DNA of 64,000 nt, taken from contig JAGYJX010000006.1 of the NCBI GenBank assembly GCA_018401495.1, positions 1 to 64,000 of the forward strand. Reading direction: 5' to 3'. The position numbers were made by a program, and so were the translations under genes. Each line of letters begins with the position of its first letter. Position 1 is the stretch's first letter. The DNA is from Rhodospirillaceae bacterium (lineage in GTDB: Bacteria; Pseudomonadota; Alphaproteobacteria; Thalassobaculales; Thalassobaculaceae). Positions 17,779 to 25,649 of the stretch are shown here, piece by piece. The notes beneath the pieces are model-generated. The model was not told where the DNA came from. It saw nothing but the letters and a program-made list of their open reading frames with translations, and did no database searches.

Positions 17779-17982
17779 TCATTGAATAAGGCCGGGGGGA
17801 GGGCCCGGCGGCCCGAACACGATCTGCCACATCCAGACGGCGAAGCCGTAACCGCCGACCACGGCCACCGCGACCAGCGGCCAGATACCGAAGGCGAGGG
17901 CCAGGAACGCCAGCAACTCGGAACGCCGTGAAGCCGGCGGCGGCGTCTCGCTGTTGGGTTGATGATCGAGGGTTTCGGACAC
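17779..17982 (-). CDS. napE: NapE small membrane protein
   Basis: 67 residues starting at GTG 17982 with a good ribosome site (GGGGAGAAG). One hydrophobic segment (about residues 25-50) carries the family pattern ELLAFLALAFGIWPLVAVAV followed by GGYGFAVWMWQIVFGPPG. First gene of napEDABC, 17 bases before napD. Its precise role is unknown; it occurs only with Nap systems and may help membrane attachment or redox contact. Confidence 0.88.
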   Translation of the reverse strand: MSETLDHQPNSETPPPASRRSELLAFLALAFGIWPLVAVAVVGGYGFAVWMWQIVFGPPGPPPGLIQ

Positions 17983-18001
17983 GCCTTCTCCCCGCCGGTC
18001 G

Positions 18002-18037
18002 CGCCCAAGAAATCGGAGTCTGCCGATTTCTTGGGCG
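18002..18037. promoter_or_regulatory. Perfect 15-base inverted repeat in front of napE
   Basis: Arms 18002-18016 (CGCCCAAGAAATCGG) and 18023-18037 are perfectly complementary with a 6-base loop. The element ends about 10 bases before the napE ribosome-binding site and 20 before its start codon, between napE and the divergent PAS gene. No T-run follows on either strand, so a simple terminator is unlikely. It could be an operator for a nitrate, redox or NO regulator, or a leader hairpin that controls nap translation. No FNR-type site (TTGAT-N4-ATCAA) was found here. Confidence 0.6.
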
Positions 18038-18171
18038 ATAAATGCTCAATATTCGGGCAGTCTATTCCCATGTGGTTGAATGTCCACCCCGCCACCGAAA
18101 TCAATGCGCTCCGGGCTGTGGACGCTGGAGGGGCCGCTTGCCGGCCGGCCGGCGCCCGCGCAAGATGAGCC

Positions 18172-18696
18172 ATGAGGACTCCGGTATCCGAAGAGGGGCC
18201 GGCACCGGTGGGTCCCGAATTCTGGGGGGACGACGACATCGGGCGGCTGGCCCGCTATTGGCAGGAACTCGCGGCTCAGGCCGGGGGTGTGCCGCTGCGT
18301 TCGATGTTCGACCCGGCCAGGGTGTTGAAGTTGCTGCCCCGGCTGATCGTGGTGGAGCATCTCGGCAACCAGGACTTCCGCTACCGGCTGCTCGGCACCG
18401 AGGTCGACCGGTTCACCAAGTCCCGCTACACCGGACGGCGCACCTCGGAGATCGAGGGGCACGGGCCAGGCAACCGCATCCACGCCCTCTACGTCTCGAC
18501 CTTGGCGTTCGAGCGTCCGGTGGGCATGGCACTGCCCTACGTCGGGCGAAGCACCGTGTGCACCTCGGTGCGCCAGATCGCGGTGCCGTTCCGAACCGGC
18601 GCACAGCCCGACCAGGTCATCTCCCTCATCGAATTCGTGATGCGCCCGAACGTCATCCCGCGGTTGCTGGCGGCGTCGGAGCGGCGGCTGATCTGA
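18172..18696 (+). CDS. PAS-domain protein (alphaproteobacterial PAS_5 type)
   Basis: 174 residues from ATG 18172. It matches the short, single-domain PAS proteins common in alphaproteobacteria: RYWQELAAQAGGVPLRSMFD near the start, LLPRLIVVEHLGNQDFRYRL in the middle and LGTEVDRFTKSRYTGRRTSE after it. No output domain and no membrane segment. It is divergent from napE, which may mean shared regulation, but the function is unknown. A second member of the same family is at 31203-31733 in this window. Confidence 0.75.
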   Translation: MRTPVSEEGPAPVGPEFWGDDDIGRLARYWQELAAQAGGVPLRSMFDPARVLKLLPRLIVVEHLGNQDFRYRLLGTEVDRFTKSRYTGRRTSEIEGHGPGNRIHALYVSTLAFERPVGMALPYVGRSTVCTSVRQIAVPFRTGAQPDQVISLIEFVMRPNVIPRLLAASERRLI

Positions 18697-18749
18697 GGCC
18701 ACGCCCGGCCGCTGGTGGCGGGCGGGGCGGTGGGCTATAGCAGCCTGGC

Positions 18750-19511
18750 ATGTCCGCGCTCGCCCTTCCCGATACCGGCATTCTGCTGCTGGTCGCCTTC
18801 GCCTTCGCCGTGGCCGGGGGCATCAAGGGCGTGGTCGGGCTCGGCCTGCCAACGATCTCGGCGGCGATCATGGCGAGCGGAATCGACCTCCGGCTGGCGG
18901 TCGGCATCCTGATCCTGCCGCTGCTGGTCACCAACCTCTGGCAGGTGCTGCAGGTCGGCGCCATGGGCGTGCTGGCGCGGCGGTTCGGGGTGCTGAACCT
19001 GGCGGCCAGCGTCGGGTTGTGGATCGGCACCGAGATCCTGTTCGCCGTCGACCCGCGCTGGATGCAGGGCGGGCTCGGAATCCTGCTGCTCCTGAACGCC
19101 GCCTTCCAGGTGTTCGGCGGCATGCCGGTGGTGCCGCGGGCCCGCGAGGCGATGCTGTCGGTCCCGGTCGGCCTGGTCTCCGGCGTGATCGGCGGGATGA
19201 CCGGCAGCCAGGGCATCGTGATCGCCGTGTATCTCGCCAGTCTGAACCTGACCCGCGACGAATACGTCCAGGGCGTCGGGCTGTCGTTCCTGCTGACCGG
19301 CGTCGTGTGGGCGGCGGCGATCGCCGCCCAGGGCGGCATCACGCTGGAGACGGTGCCGCTGTCCGGGCTGGCGCTGGTGGTGGCGCTGGCCGCGATGGCC
19401 GTCGGCACCCGCGTGCGCCGCCACCTGCCGCAGGCGCGTTTCCGGCAACTGGTGTTCGTCACCATGGCGCTGCTGGGCGCCAACCTGATCCGCAAGGCGT
19501 TGATGGGTTGA
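18750..19511 (+). CDS. TauE/SafE-family (TSUP) permease
   Basis: 253 residues with about eight membrane segments in two repeats. The repeat signatures GGIKGVVGLGLPTISAAIM (residues about 25-43) and GLVSGVIGGMTGSQGIVIAV (about 140) are those of the TSUP family. Members export sulfite, sulfoacetate or other sulfur anions in organosulfonate use, though many have other or unknown substrates. In this window it lies with sulfur-related genes (sulfite-oxidase-like, desulfinase-like, DmdA-like), which makes sulfite export a reasonable guess. It stands alone, without a clear operon partner. Confidence 0.85.
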   Translation: MSALALPDTGILLLVAFAFAVAGGIKGVVGLGLPTISAAIMASGIDLRLAVGILILPLLVTNLWQVLQVGAMGVLARRFGVLNLAASVGLWIGTEILFAVDPRWMQGGLGILLLLNAAFQVFGGMPVVPRAREAMLSVPVGLVSGVIGGMTGSQGIVIAVYLASLNLTRDEYVQGVGLSFLLTGVVWAAAIAAQGGITLETVPLSGLALVVALAAMAVGTRVRRHLPQARFRQLVFVTMALLGANLIRKALMG

Positions 19512-19622
19512 CCGGTCGGAACCCGCTTGATCGCGGCTTCCCGCGACGGCATGGTCGGCCGACGGGAGGGCGGGTCCAGCGCGCGGTGCGCGGAGCCGTT
19601 GGCAACCCTGGGGGATGTGTCC

Positions 19623-20012
19623 GTGCCGCTGCAAGTCGTGTCGATGGCGAACATCAGTTGCAGCTTCGGCACCGCGCCGACGGCCCTGAGCGTGATTCCG
19701 ACCGCGATGGTCAACGCCGGCGGCATGCCGGCCGGCTCGATCATGGATTATGCCCCGATGGTGAACGTGCTGACGTTCGGCATGTGCTCGAGCCTGATGA
19801 ACCCCACGGTCGCCTCGGCGACCGCGGCAGCCCTGGGCGCGTTGACCCCGATGCCCTGCATTCCGGCCACCGCAGCGCCATGGACCGCGGGCAGCGCCAC
19901 GGTGATGATCGGCGGCAAGCCGGCGCTCCACGACGGCTGCAAGCTGATGTGCACCTACGGCGGATCGATCTCGGTATCGGTCGCCGGGCAGTTCACGGTC
20001 AACGTGGCCTGA
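19623..20012 (+). CDS. PAAR-like protein (DUF4280), type VI secretion tip
   Basis: 129 residues from a GTG at 19623 chosen because it gives the family N-terminus VPLQVVSMANISCSFGTAP and has GGGGA at the right distance. Further family blocks are GGMPAGSIMDYAPMVNVLTF, LTPMPCIPATAAPWTAGSAT and GGKPALHDGCKLMC. It ends with GQFTVNVA. PAAR-like proteins sit on the tip of the VgrG spike and help carry effectors. The Cys residues suggest metal binding. It is followed by a MORN-type protein and VgrG, all in one direction. Confidence 0.85.
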   Translation: MPLQVVSMANISCSFGTAPTALSVIPTAMVNAGGMPAGSIMDYAPMVNVLTFGMCSSLMNPTVASATAAALGALTPMPCIPATAAPWTAGSATVMIGGKPALHDGCKLMCTYGGSISVSVAGQFTVNVA

Positions 20013-20082
20013 CGCCGGCCGGCGGGCGGCGGCGGAGCGCGACCGCGGTTCCGAAGCGGCGCTGGGTGGCGCCAAGGATGAG

Positions 20083-20736
20083 ATGGGGATGGACATCGAG
20101 CCGACTGAACCAGCGACGCCTGCCGGCGGAATCGGCGATGGCCCGGTGCTCGACGGCAGCGTCTCGCGAGAGAACGACGCCGGCGTGGTCGTCGAGGTGG
20201 CCACCTTCGATCGCGGCGTGCTGCACGGGCCGTTGCGCCAGTACGACGAGCAGGGCCACCTGCTGCACGAGGTCGAGTACCGCGGTGGCGTCCTTCACGG
20301 CCTGGTGTTCAGCTACGACGCGAGCGGTCTGGTCACCGCCGAGACCCTGTACGCCGGCGGGGTCCGCAACGGGCTCTCGACAATCTTCAACCGTGGCCGT
20401 CCGGTGATGTGCGCGGAGTACAAGGCCGGCGTCCTGGACGGTGACCTGTACACCTACAGCGATGTCGGCGAGGTCGCGGCGATCACGCCCTTCGTCGCCG
20501 GGCTGAAGCATGGCGTCGCGACGGTGTTCCGGCCCGACGGCTCGACCCTGCGCACCACAACCTTCGCGGACGACCTGCCGCACGGCCCGACCGACGACTT
20601 CGACGAGAAGGGACGTCTGACGCGGCGCACCCTCTACCAGGCCGGCATGAAGCACGGCCCGACCACGGAATTCGACGCCGGGGGCAAGGTCACCTCCGAA
20701 GTTCAGTATCGTGCGGACAAGCTGGTCGAACGGTGA
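20083..20736 (+). CDS. MORN-variant repeat protein between PAAR-like and VgrG
   Basis: 217 residues built from about seven repeats of the MORN_2/YwqK type. Units are seen as FDRGVLHGPLRQYDEQGHLL, EYRGGVLHGLVFSYDASG, YKAGVLDGDLYTYSDVGEV, GLKHGVATVFRPDGSTLRT and AGMKHGPTTEFDAGGKV. No signal peptide and no enzyme motif. In type VI loci such repeats occur in immunity proteins, adaptors or effector-linked proteins; the sequence does not decide. Its position between a tip protein and VgrG suggests that it helps load or neutralise a cargo. Alternative start at 20089. Confidence 0.78.
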   Translation: MGMDIEPTEPATPAGGIGDGPVLDGSVSRENDAGVVVEVATFDRGVLHGPLRQYDEQGHLLHEVEYRGGVLHGLVFSYDASGLVTAETLYAGGVRNGLSTIFNRGRPVMCAEYKAGVLDGDLYTYSDVGEVAAITPFVAGLKHGVATVFRPDGSTLRTTTFADDLPHGPTDDFDEKGRLTRRTLYQAGMKHGPTTEFDAGGKVTSEVQYRADKLVER

Positions 20737-20840
20737 GTGAAGATCGGCGTCCGGTCCCCTGCCCCCGGCGATGTCGATCCGCTGCCGCCGCTTCGCGCTC
20801 ACACTGGATCACCTGAAATCGGGTTGGGGATAGTTCGGTC

Positions 20841-23282
20841 ATGGTCGACACTTACCTTCAGAAGCTGGAATTCGAGGTCAGCGGCGGGCCCTCCGGCAGC
20901 TTCGCGGTGTACCGGATGTCCGGTCGTGAGGCGATCTCCGAGCCGTTCCGCTTCGAGGTCGACCTGGTGTCGAACGATCCGGACCTGACCCTGGACGGGT
21001 ATGTCGGGAAGGAGGCCGTGCTGACGATCACGCGGCTCGAGCAGACCCGCAAGGTGCATGGAATGGTCGAGAGCATGGAGTTGCTCGGGAGCACGCCGCA
21101 ATCGACCTTCGCCTACCGGGCGGTGCTTGTGCCGCGTCTGAAGCGGCTTGCGTTGACGCGGCAGAACCAGATCCACGGCACTGCGGCGCCGGTGTCGGTG
21201 CGCGAGGTATTGAACGACGAACTGTCCGCCAACAGTTTGAAGGGCAGCCCAGCCTCTTCGGTATCCGGCCGGCTCGGCATGTACGACTTCGAGTTGTGGC
21301 TGACCCAGGAGTATCCGCAGCGCGACTACATCGTGCAGTTCGACGAGAGCGATTTGGCCTTCATCTCCAGGCTGTGCGAGAATTACGGGATTTTCTACTA
21401 CTTCACGCACGACAGCGGCCGGGACGTCGCGGTGTTCGGCGACTCCCGCGTTGCCTTCCCCCACGCCGCCGGTCCGGGAAGCGTCGCCTACCGCCCGGCC
21501 AGCGGCCTCGCGAACGCCGCGGAGGCCTCGGTGTTCCGGTTCTCCTGCCGCTCGACCCTGGTGCCGGCTCTGGTCTGCCTTCGCGACTACAACTATCGCA
21601 TTCCGACCGTGTCGCTGGAGGTTGAGGAGACCGTCGATCCGAACGGGCACGGCGTGGTGGTCGAGTTCGGCACCCATTTTCGGGACCCGGACGAAGGCCG
21701 CGCCCTGGCCCGGGTGCGCGCCCAGGAGCTGCTGAGCCGCAAGCAGGTGTTCCAGGGAGCGAGCGACAGCGTGCACATGGTCGCGGGCGCGGTGTTCGAT
21801 CTGAGCGATCATTTCCGACGCGACTTCAACACCGGCTACCTGCTGACCTGGGTCGAGCACGAGGCCACCCAGGCGCTGCCCGGTATTGCCGAGTTCACCG
21901 GGGCCGAGCATCAGACCGCCTATCGAAATCGCTTCGAATGCCTGCTGAAGACGGTCGAGTTCCGGCCCGCCCGCACGACACCGAAGCCGCGCATGGCCGG
22001 CCTGTCCAACGCCGTGGTCGACGCGTCCGGCTCGGGCCAGCGGGCCGAGCTCGACGCCACCGGCCGCTACAAGATCCGCCAGCAGTTCGACCAGCGCGGC
22101 GAGGGCGACGGCCAGGCGTCGCGCTACATGCGCAAGGCCGAGCCGTATGGCGGCGCCAACACCGGCATGCACTTCCCGTTGCTGAAGGGCACCGAGGTGG
22201 TCCTCGCCTGCGTCAACGGCGACCCGGACCGGCCGGTGATCGTCGGCGCCATGCAGAACGACCAGTATCCGAGCGTGGTGACCTCGCGCAGCAACACCAA
22301 GAACCGGATCCGCACCACCAGCGGCGCAACGCTGGAAATCGAGGATGGACCGGCCTCCAGCAGCGGCGGCGGCAGCGGCGCGTCCTCGGGCGCCACCCTG
22401 GCGCCGCAACGCGCCCTGGAGGGGCCGTTCGCGGCGCCTCCGCCATCGCCTTCGGCACAGCCGCTCGCCGGGCAGCGAGCGGAGGCTGACGCTGCGGCTT
22501 CGGGCGGCTCGACGTCTTCCTATGTCCGGGTGCAGGTGACCGCCGGCACCGACAGTTACTGGCGGCTCGGCTCCAAGCCGACCGACACCGCCGAGGACAG
22601 CCGCACGCCGGGGATGTCGGACATGTCGGGAGGAGGCGATGCCGGCGGGGCCGGCTTCTTCGCCTACACCGCCGGCGACAGCAGCGCGCTGGTCGACGGC
22701 GCCAGCTACAGCCAGGTCGGCGCCGATCGGCTGGACTATGTCGTCGCCGACCGGCGGATGAGCGCGACCAACCACAACACCGTAGCGACGAGCCAGCACC
22801 AGGTGATCGCCAAGGGGATCAGCATCGAGGCATCGAAGGCCACGCTTTCGGACAACTCTTCGCCGGCGAAAGCGGCGGATGGCGATATCGACGTCGTCGC
22901 GGCGGCGACCGCCAACCTCACGACGGGTGCCGACTTCATTCAGTCGGTCGGCGGCAAGTTGACGATCAAGGTCACCGGCGACGTCAGCATCGAGACCAAG
23001 GGCAGCATGACCGTCAAATCCTCCGGGGACATGACGCTCGATGCTTCCGGGAACATGACGCTCAAGTCGTCCGGGAACATGACACTGGATGCCGGTGGAT
23101 CGATGACGGTGAAGTCCGGCTCCAGCATGTCTCTCTCCAGCGGTTCCGGCCTCACCGGCAAGGCCGGCACCGCCCTCGATCTGCAGGGCGGAACGACGAT
23201 GTCGATCAAGGGCTCCGCCAGCGGCACGGTCGACGGCGGCGGCACGCTGACCGTCAAGGGCGGCATCATCAACCTGAACTGA
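20841..23282 (+). CDS. vgrG: VgrG / TssI type VI secretion spike protein
   Basis: 813 residues. The gp27-like N-terminal part has YRMSGREAISEPFRFEVDLV and YDFELWLTQEYPQRDYIVQF; the middle has the gp5 OB part (RYKIRQQFDQRGEGDGQ, then VLACVNGDPDRPVIVGAMQN). A low-complexity Ser/Gly/Ala linker follows at about residues 495-550. The C-terminus is a long beta-helical spike extension with an octapeptide repeat at residues 721-768. It ends KGGIINLN. No catalytic domain is recognised in the tail, so the effector is likely delivered through PAAR-like or other cargo. No core T6SS genes are in the window, so this is an orphan vgrG island. Confidence 0.92.
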   Translation: MVDTYLQKLEFEVSGGPSGSFAVYRMSGREAISEPFRFEVDLVSNDPDLTLDGYVGKEAVLTITRLEQTRKVHGMVESMELLGSTPQSTFAYRAVLVPRLKRLALTRQNQIHGTAAPVSVREVLNDELSANSLKGSPASSVSGRLGMYDFELWLTQEYPQRDYIVQFDESDLAFISRLCENYGIFYYFTHDSGRDVAVFGDSRVAFPHAAGPGSVAYRPASGLANAAEASVFRFSCRSTLVPALVCLRDYNYRIPTVSLEVEETVDPNGHGVVVEFGTHFRDPDEGRALARVRAQELLSRKQVFQGASDSVHMVAGAVFDLSDHFRRDFNTGYLLTWVEHEATQALPGIAEFTGAEHQTAYRNRFECLLKTVEFRPARTTPKPRMAGLSNAVVDASGSGQRAELDATGRYKIRQQFDQRGEGDGQASRYMRKAEPYGGANTGMHFPLLKGTEVVLACVNGDPDRPVIVGAMQNDQYPSVVTSRSNTKNRIRTTSGATLEIEDGPASSSGGGSGASSGATLAPQRALEGPFAAPPPSPSAQPLAGQRAEADAAASGGSTSSYVRVQVTAGTDSYWRLGSKPTDTAEDSRTPGMSDMSGGGDAGGAGFFAYTAGDSSALVDGASYSQVGADRLDYVVADRRMSATNHNTVATSQHQVIAKGISIEASKATLSDNSSPAKAADGDIDVVAAATANLTTGADFIQSVGGKLTIKVTGDVSIETKGSMTVKSSGDMTLDASGNMTLKSSGNMTLDAGGSMTVKSGSSMSLSSGSGLTGKAGTALDLQGGTTMSIKGSASGTVDGGGTLTVKGGIINLN
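23001..23144 (+). repeat. Six tandem 24-base repeats in vgrG
   Basis: Six imperfect 24-base units encode the octapeptides GSMTVKSS, GDMTLDAS, GNMTLKSS, GNMTLDAG, GSMTVKSG and SSMSLSSG. The pattern G-x-M-T-[VL]-x-[SA]-x would form successive strands of a triple-stranded beta-helix. Copy number could change by slippage, which would lengthen or shorten the spike by one rung at a time. Confidence 0.8.
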
Positions 23283-23388
23283 CGCCGGGCTGCCGGAGAC
23301 GCTGGTTGGCCAGATCGGGCGGCGGACGGCGGTGACGGCAGCCTCGGGTTGGGGCATCCTCAAGGCAGCCCTGTCCGCCCGGTTTGCC

Positions 23389-24492
23389 ATGCACACGATC
23401 GCGCCTTCGACCCGCCTGCGCCCGTCACCGTTCCACGAGGCGACGCTTGCCGAGGGCGTGCGCGGCTTCACCGTCTACAACCACATGCTCATGCCGACCG
23501 ACTACGGCGACCCGGTGGGAGAGTACCAGCGGCTTCTCAACGGCGTCGCGCTGTGGGACGTCGCGGTCGAGCGCCAGGTGCAGTTGGCCGGCCCGGACGC
23601 CGGCCGGCTCGCCCAGATCCTGACGCCCCGCGACCTGTCGACCCTCGGCGCCGGCGAGGGACGCTACGTCGCGCTGTGCGACCACGCCGGCACGCTGATC
23701 AACGACCCGGTCCTGTTGAAGCTGGCGGACGACCGGTTCTGGCTGTCGATCGCCGATTCCGACGCGCTGTTCTGGGCCCGCGCCATCGCCGCCGAGCGCG
23801 GCCTCGAGGTCGACGTGAGCGAGCCCGACGTCTCGCCGCTGGCGGTCCAGGGCCCGCAGGCCGAGGCGGTGGTGGCAGCACTGTTCGGCGACTGGGTGCG
23901 CGGGCTGAAGCGCTTCCGGTTCAAGGAGACCGCCATCGACGGCATCCCGGTGGTGGTGGCCCGCTCCGGCTGGTCGAAGCAGGGCGGGTTCGAGATCTAC
24001 CTGATGGACGGAAGCAGGGGGCGCGCGCTCTGGGACCTGGTGCGCGAGGCCGGCCGGCCCTGGGACATCGGCCCCGGTTCGCCCAACGCCGTCGAACGGG
24101 TCGAGAGCGGCCTGCTGTCGTGGGGCGGCGACACCGACGCCCGGACCAACCCCTTCGAGGTCCGGCTGGGGCGCTTCGTCGATCTCGACGTTCCGGACGA
24201 CGTGGTCGGCATCGCGGCTCTCCGGCGGATCGCCGCCCGGGGCCCGGCCCGCCACCAGCTGGGCGTGCTGCTGGAGGGCGACGAGCCGACGCCGCCGCCG
24301 ATCCGCTGGCGCGAGATCGTCAAGGACGGTCTCCCGATCGGCCACCAGACCAACGGCGTCTGGTCCTACCGCCTGCGGCGCAACATCGGATTCGCGCTGG
24401 TGTCGGTCACGGCGACTCCTGGCGATGATGTCGAGGTGCTGGTGGATGGTGCGAGGATCCCGGGTCGGCTTGCCGAGCTGCCGTTCCTCTGA
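23389..24492 (+). CDS. DmdA-like tetrahydrofolate-dependent methyltransferase (GcvT family)
   Basis: 367 residues from ATG 23389. It is in the aminomethyltransferase (GcvT) superfamily and within it resembles dimethylsulfoniopropionate demethylase: RPSPFHEATLAEGVRGFTVY then NHMLMPTDYG, LWDVAVERQVQLAGPDAGRL, ILTPRDLS, DRFWLSIADSDALFWARAI, EPDVSPLAVQGPQAE, and ARSGWSKQGGFEIYLMD. The Asp of INDPV that contacts the substrate amine in GcvT is present. DmdA would demethylate DMSP to methylmercaptopropionate. Other members of this clade act on different methylated compounds, so DMSP is only one option. No dmdB, dmdC or dmdD is nearby. The type VI genes end 107 bases upstream. Confidence 0.75.
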   Translation: MHTIAPSTRLRPSPFHEATLAEGVRGFTVYNHMLMPTDYGDPVGEYQRLLNGVALWDVAVERQVQLAGPDAGRLAQILTPRDLSTLGAGEGRYVALCDHAGTLINDPVLLKLADDRFWLSIADSDALFWARAIAAERGLEVDVSEPDVSPLAVQGPQAEAVVAALFGDWVRGLKRFRFKETAIDGIPVVVARSGWSKQGGFEIYLMDGSRGRALWDLVREAGRPWDIGPGSPNAVERVESGLLSWGGDTDARTNPFEVRLGRFVDLDVPDDVVGIAALRRIAARGPARHQLGVLLEGDEPTPPPIRWREIVKDGLPIGHQTNGVWSYRLRRNIGFALVSVTATPGDDVEVLVDGARIPGRLAELPFL

Positions 24493-24537
24493 TCAAGGCC
24501 GAACGGCGACCGACGCAGGAGTCCGCCGCCGTCCGGC

Positions 24538-25530
24538 CTACCCCTGGCCCTCGAAGCAGACGTTCCGCAGCGTCTCGCCGCGGGCGAACCGGTCGAGCTG
24601 GCTGGCCACGAAGGTCCAGCGTCGCGTGCTCATCTCCTCGGTCCAGGCCGAGTTGTGGGGAGACAGGATCACGTTGTCGAGCTTCTGGAACGGGAAGCGC
24701 GACGGCCAGGGGTTCGGGTCTTCCTTGGACGGGTAGACGTACCAGACGTCAAGGATGCCGCCGCGGATCCGGTTGTCGGCCAGCGCCGCGTACAGCGCCG
24801 CCTCGTCGATCACCTCGCCGCGTCCGACGTTGCAGATCACCGCGTCCGGCTTCATGAGCGCGAACTGCGCGGTGTCGATCATCCCGCGGGTGCTGTCGTC
24901 GAGCGGGGCGCAGACGATCACGAAGTCGCTGTCCGCCAGCAGCCGGTCCATTTCGGCCACCGTGCCGTACCAGTCGACCAGGTCGGGCTCGTCGCGCACC
25001 GTTCGGCTGACCGCCATGACCGTCATGCCGAACGCCTTGCAGCGCCGCGCCACCTCGCGGCCGATGTGGCCGTAGCCGACGATGCCGACGGTGCGGCCGC
25101 GCAACTCGCGGTGCATCGGGCCGGCCGAGATCGAGCGTCCGTTGTAGGACTTGGTCTTCATCATCGGGTGGGTGTCGCGCATCAGCCCGATCTGGAACTC
25201 CAGCATTCCCAGCAGGACATGCTCGGCGATCGTGGTCTCGTGCTCGTGGGTGTTGCAGAACACCACGCCCTTCGGCAGGTCGACCGGGGTGATCCAGTCG
25301 TAGCCGGTGAAGGGGATCTGATAGAGCTTCAGGCGGTTGGTCGGCGGCACGTCGAACCGGCTTCCGCCGATCACCGCGTCGGCCTCGGCCAGCGCCTCCG
25401 GGAAGCGGTCGGGCTCCTCGGCGGCATCGCAGGTCAGGAACCGCCACTCGGTCTCGGTCGCCTTGGCCAGGAAGTCGGCGCGGCGGATCGAGTTCTTTCC
25501 GGCCAGCAGGACGGTCGGCTTTTCGCTCAC
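24538..25530 (-). CDS. D-2-hydroxyacid dehydrogenase (NAD-dependent)
   Basis: 330 residues. The NAD-binding motif is VGIVGYGHIGREVARRCKAF. The catalytic Arg lies in ICNVGRGEVID; the Glu/Asp region is GGILDVWYVYP and the catalytic His is in ILSPHNSAW. THEHETTIAEHVLLGML is the hinge helix. Substrate may be a 2-keto acid such as glyoxylate, hydroxypyruvate or a phosphonate/formate-like analogue; the sequence does not tell. It converges with the DmdA-like gene and is divergent from the gamma-glutamyltransferase gene, from which it is 119 bases apart. Confidence 0.87.
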   Translation of the reverse strand: MSEKPTVLLAGKNSIRRADFLAKATETEWRFLTCDAAEEPDRFPEALAEADAVIGGSRFDVPPTNRLKLYQIPFTGYDWITPVDLPKGVVFCNTHEHETTIAEHVLLGMLEFQIGLMRDTHPMMKTKSYNGRSISAGPMHRELRGRTVGIVGYGHIGREVARRCKAFGMTVMAVSRTVRDEPDLVDWYGTVAEMDRLLADSDFVIVCAPLDDSTRGMIDTAQFALMKPDAVICNVGRGEVIDEAALYAALADNRIRGGILDVWYVYPSKEDPNPWPSRFPFQKLDNVILSPHNSAWTEEMSTRRWTFVASQLDRFARGETLRNVCFEGQG

Positions 25531-25649
25531 GGGAGGGCCTCGTCAGTGTAGCATCCGGAAGCGCCGCCGGAGCCGGCGACGTCCAGACCTTGTGTCCGGC
25601 GGGCTGGTTTGTCCAGTCTCGGCGGGTATTCACGACAGGAGAGAGTTCG

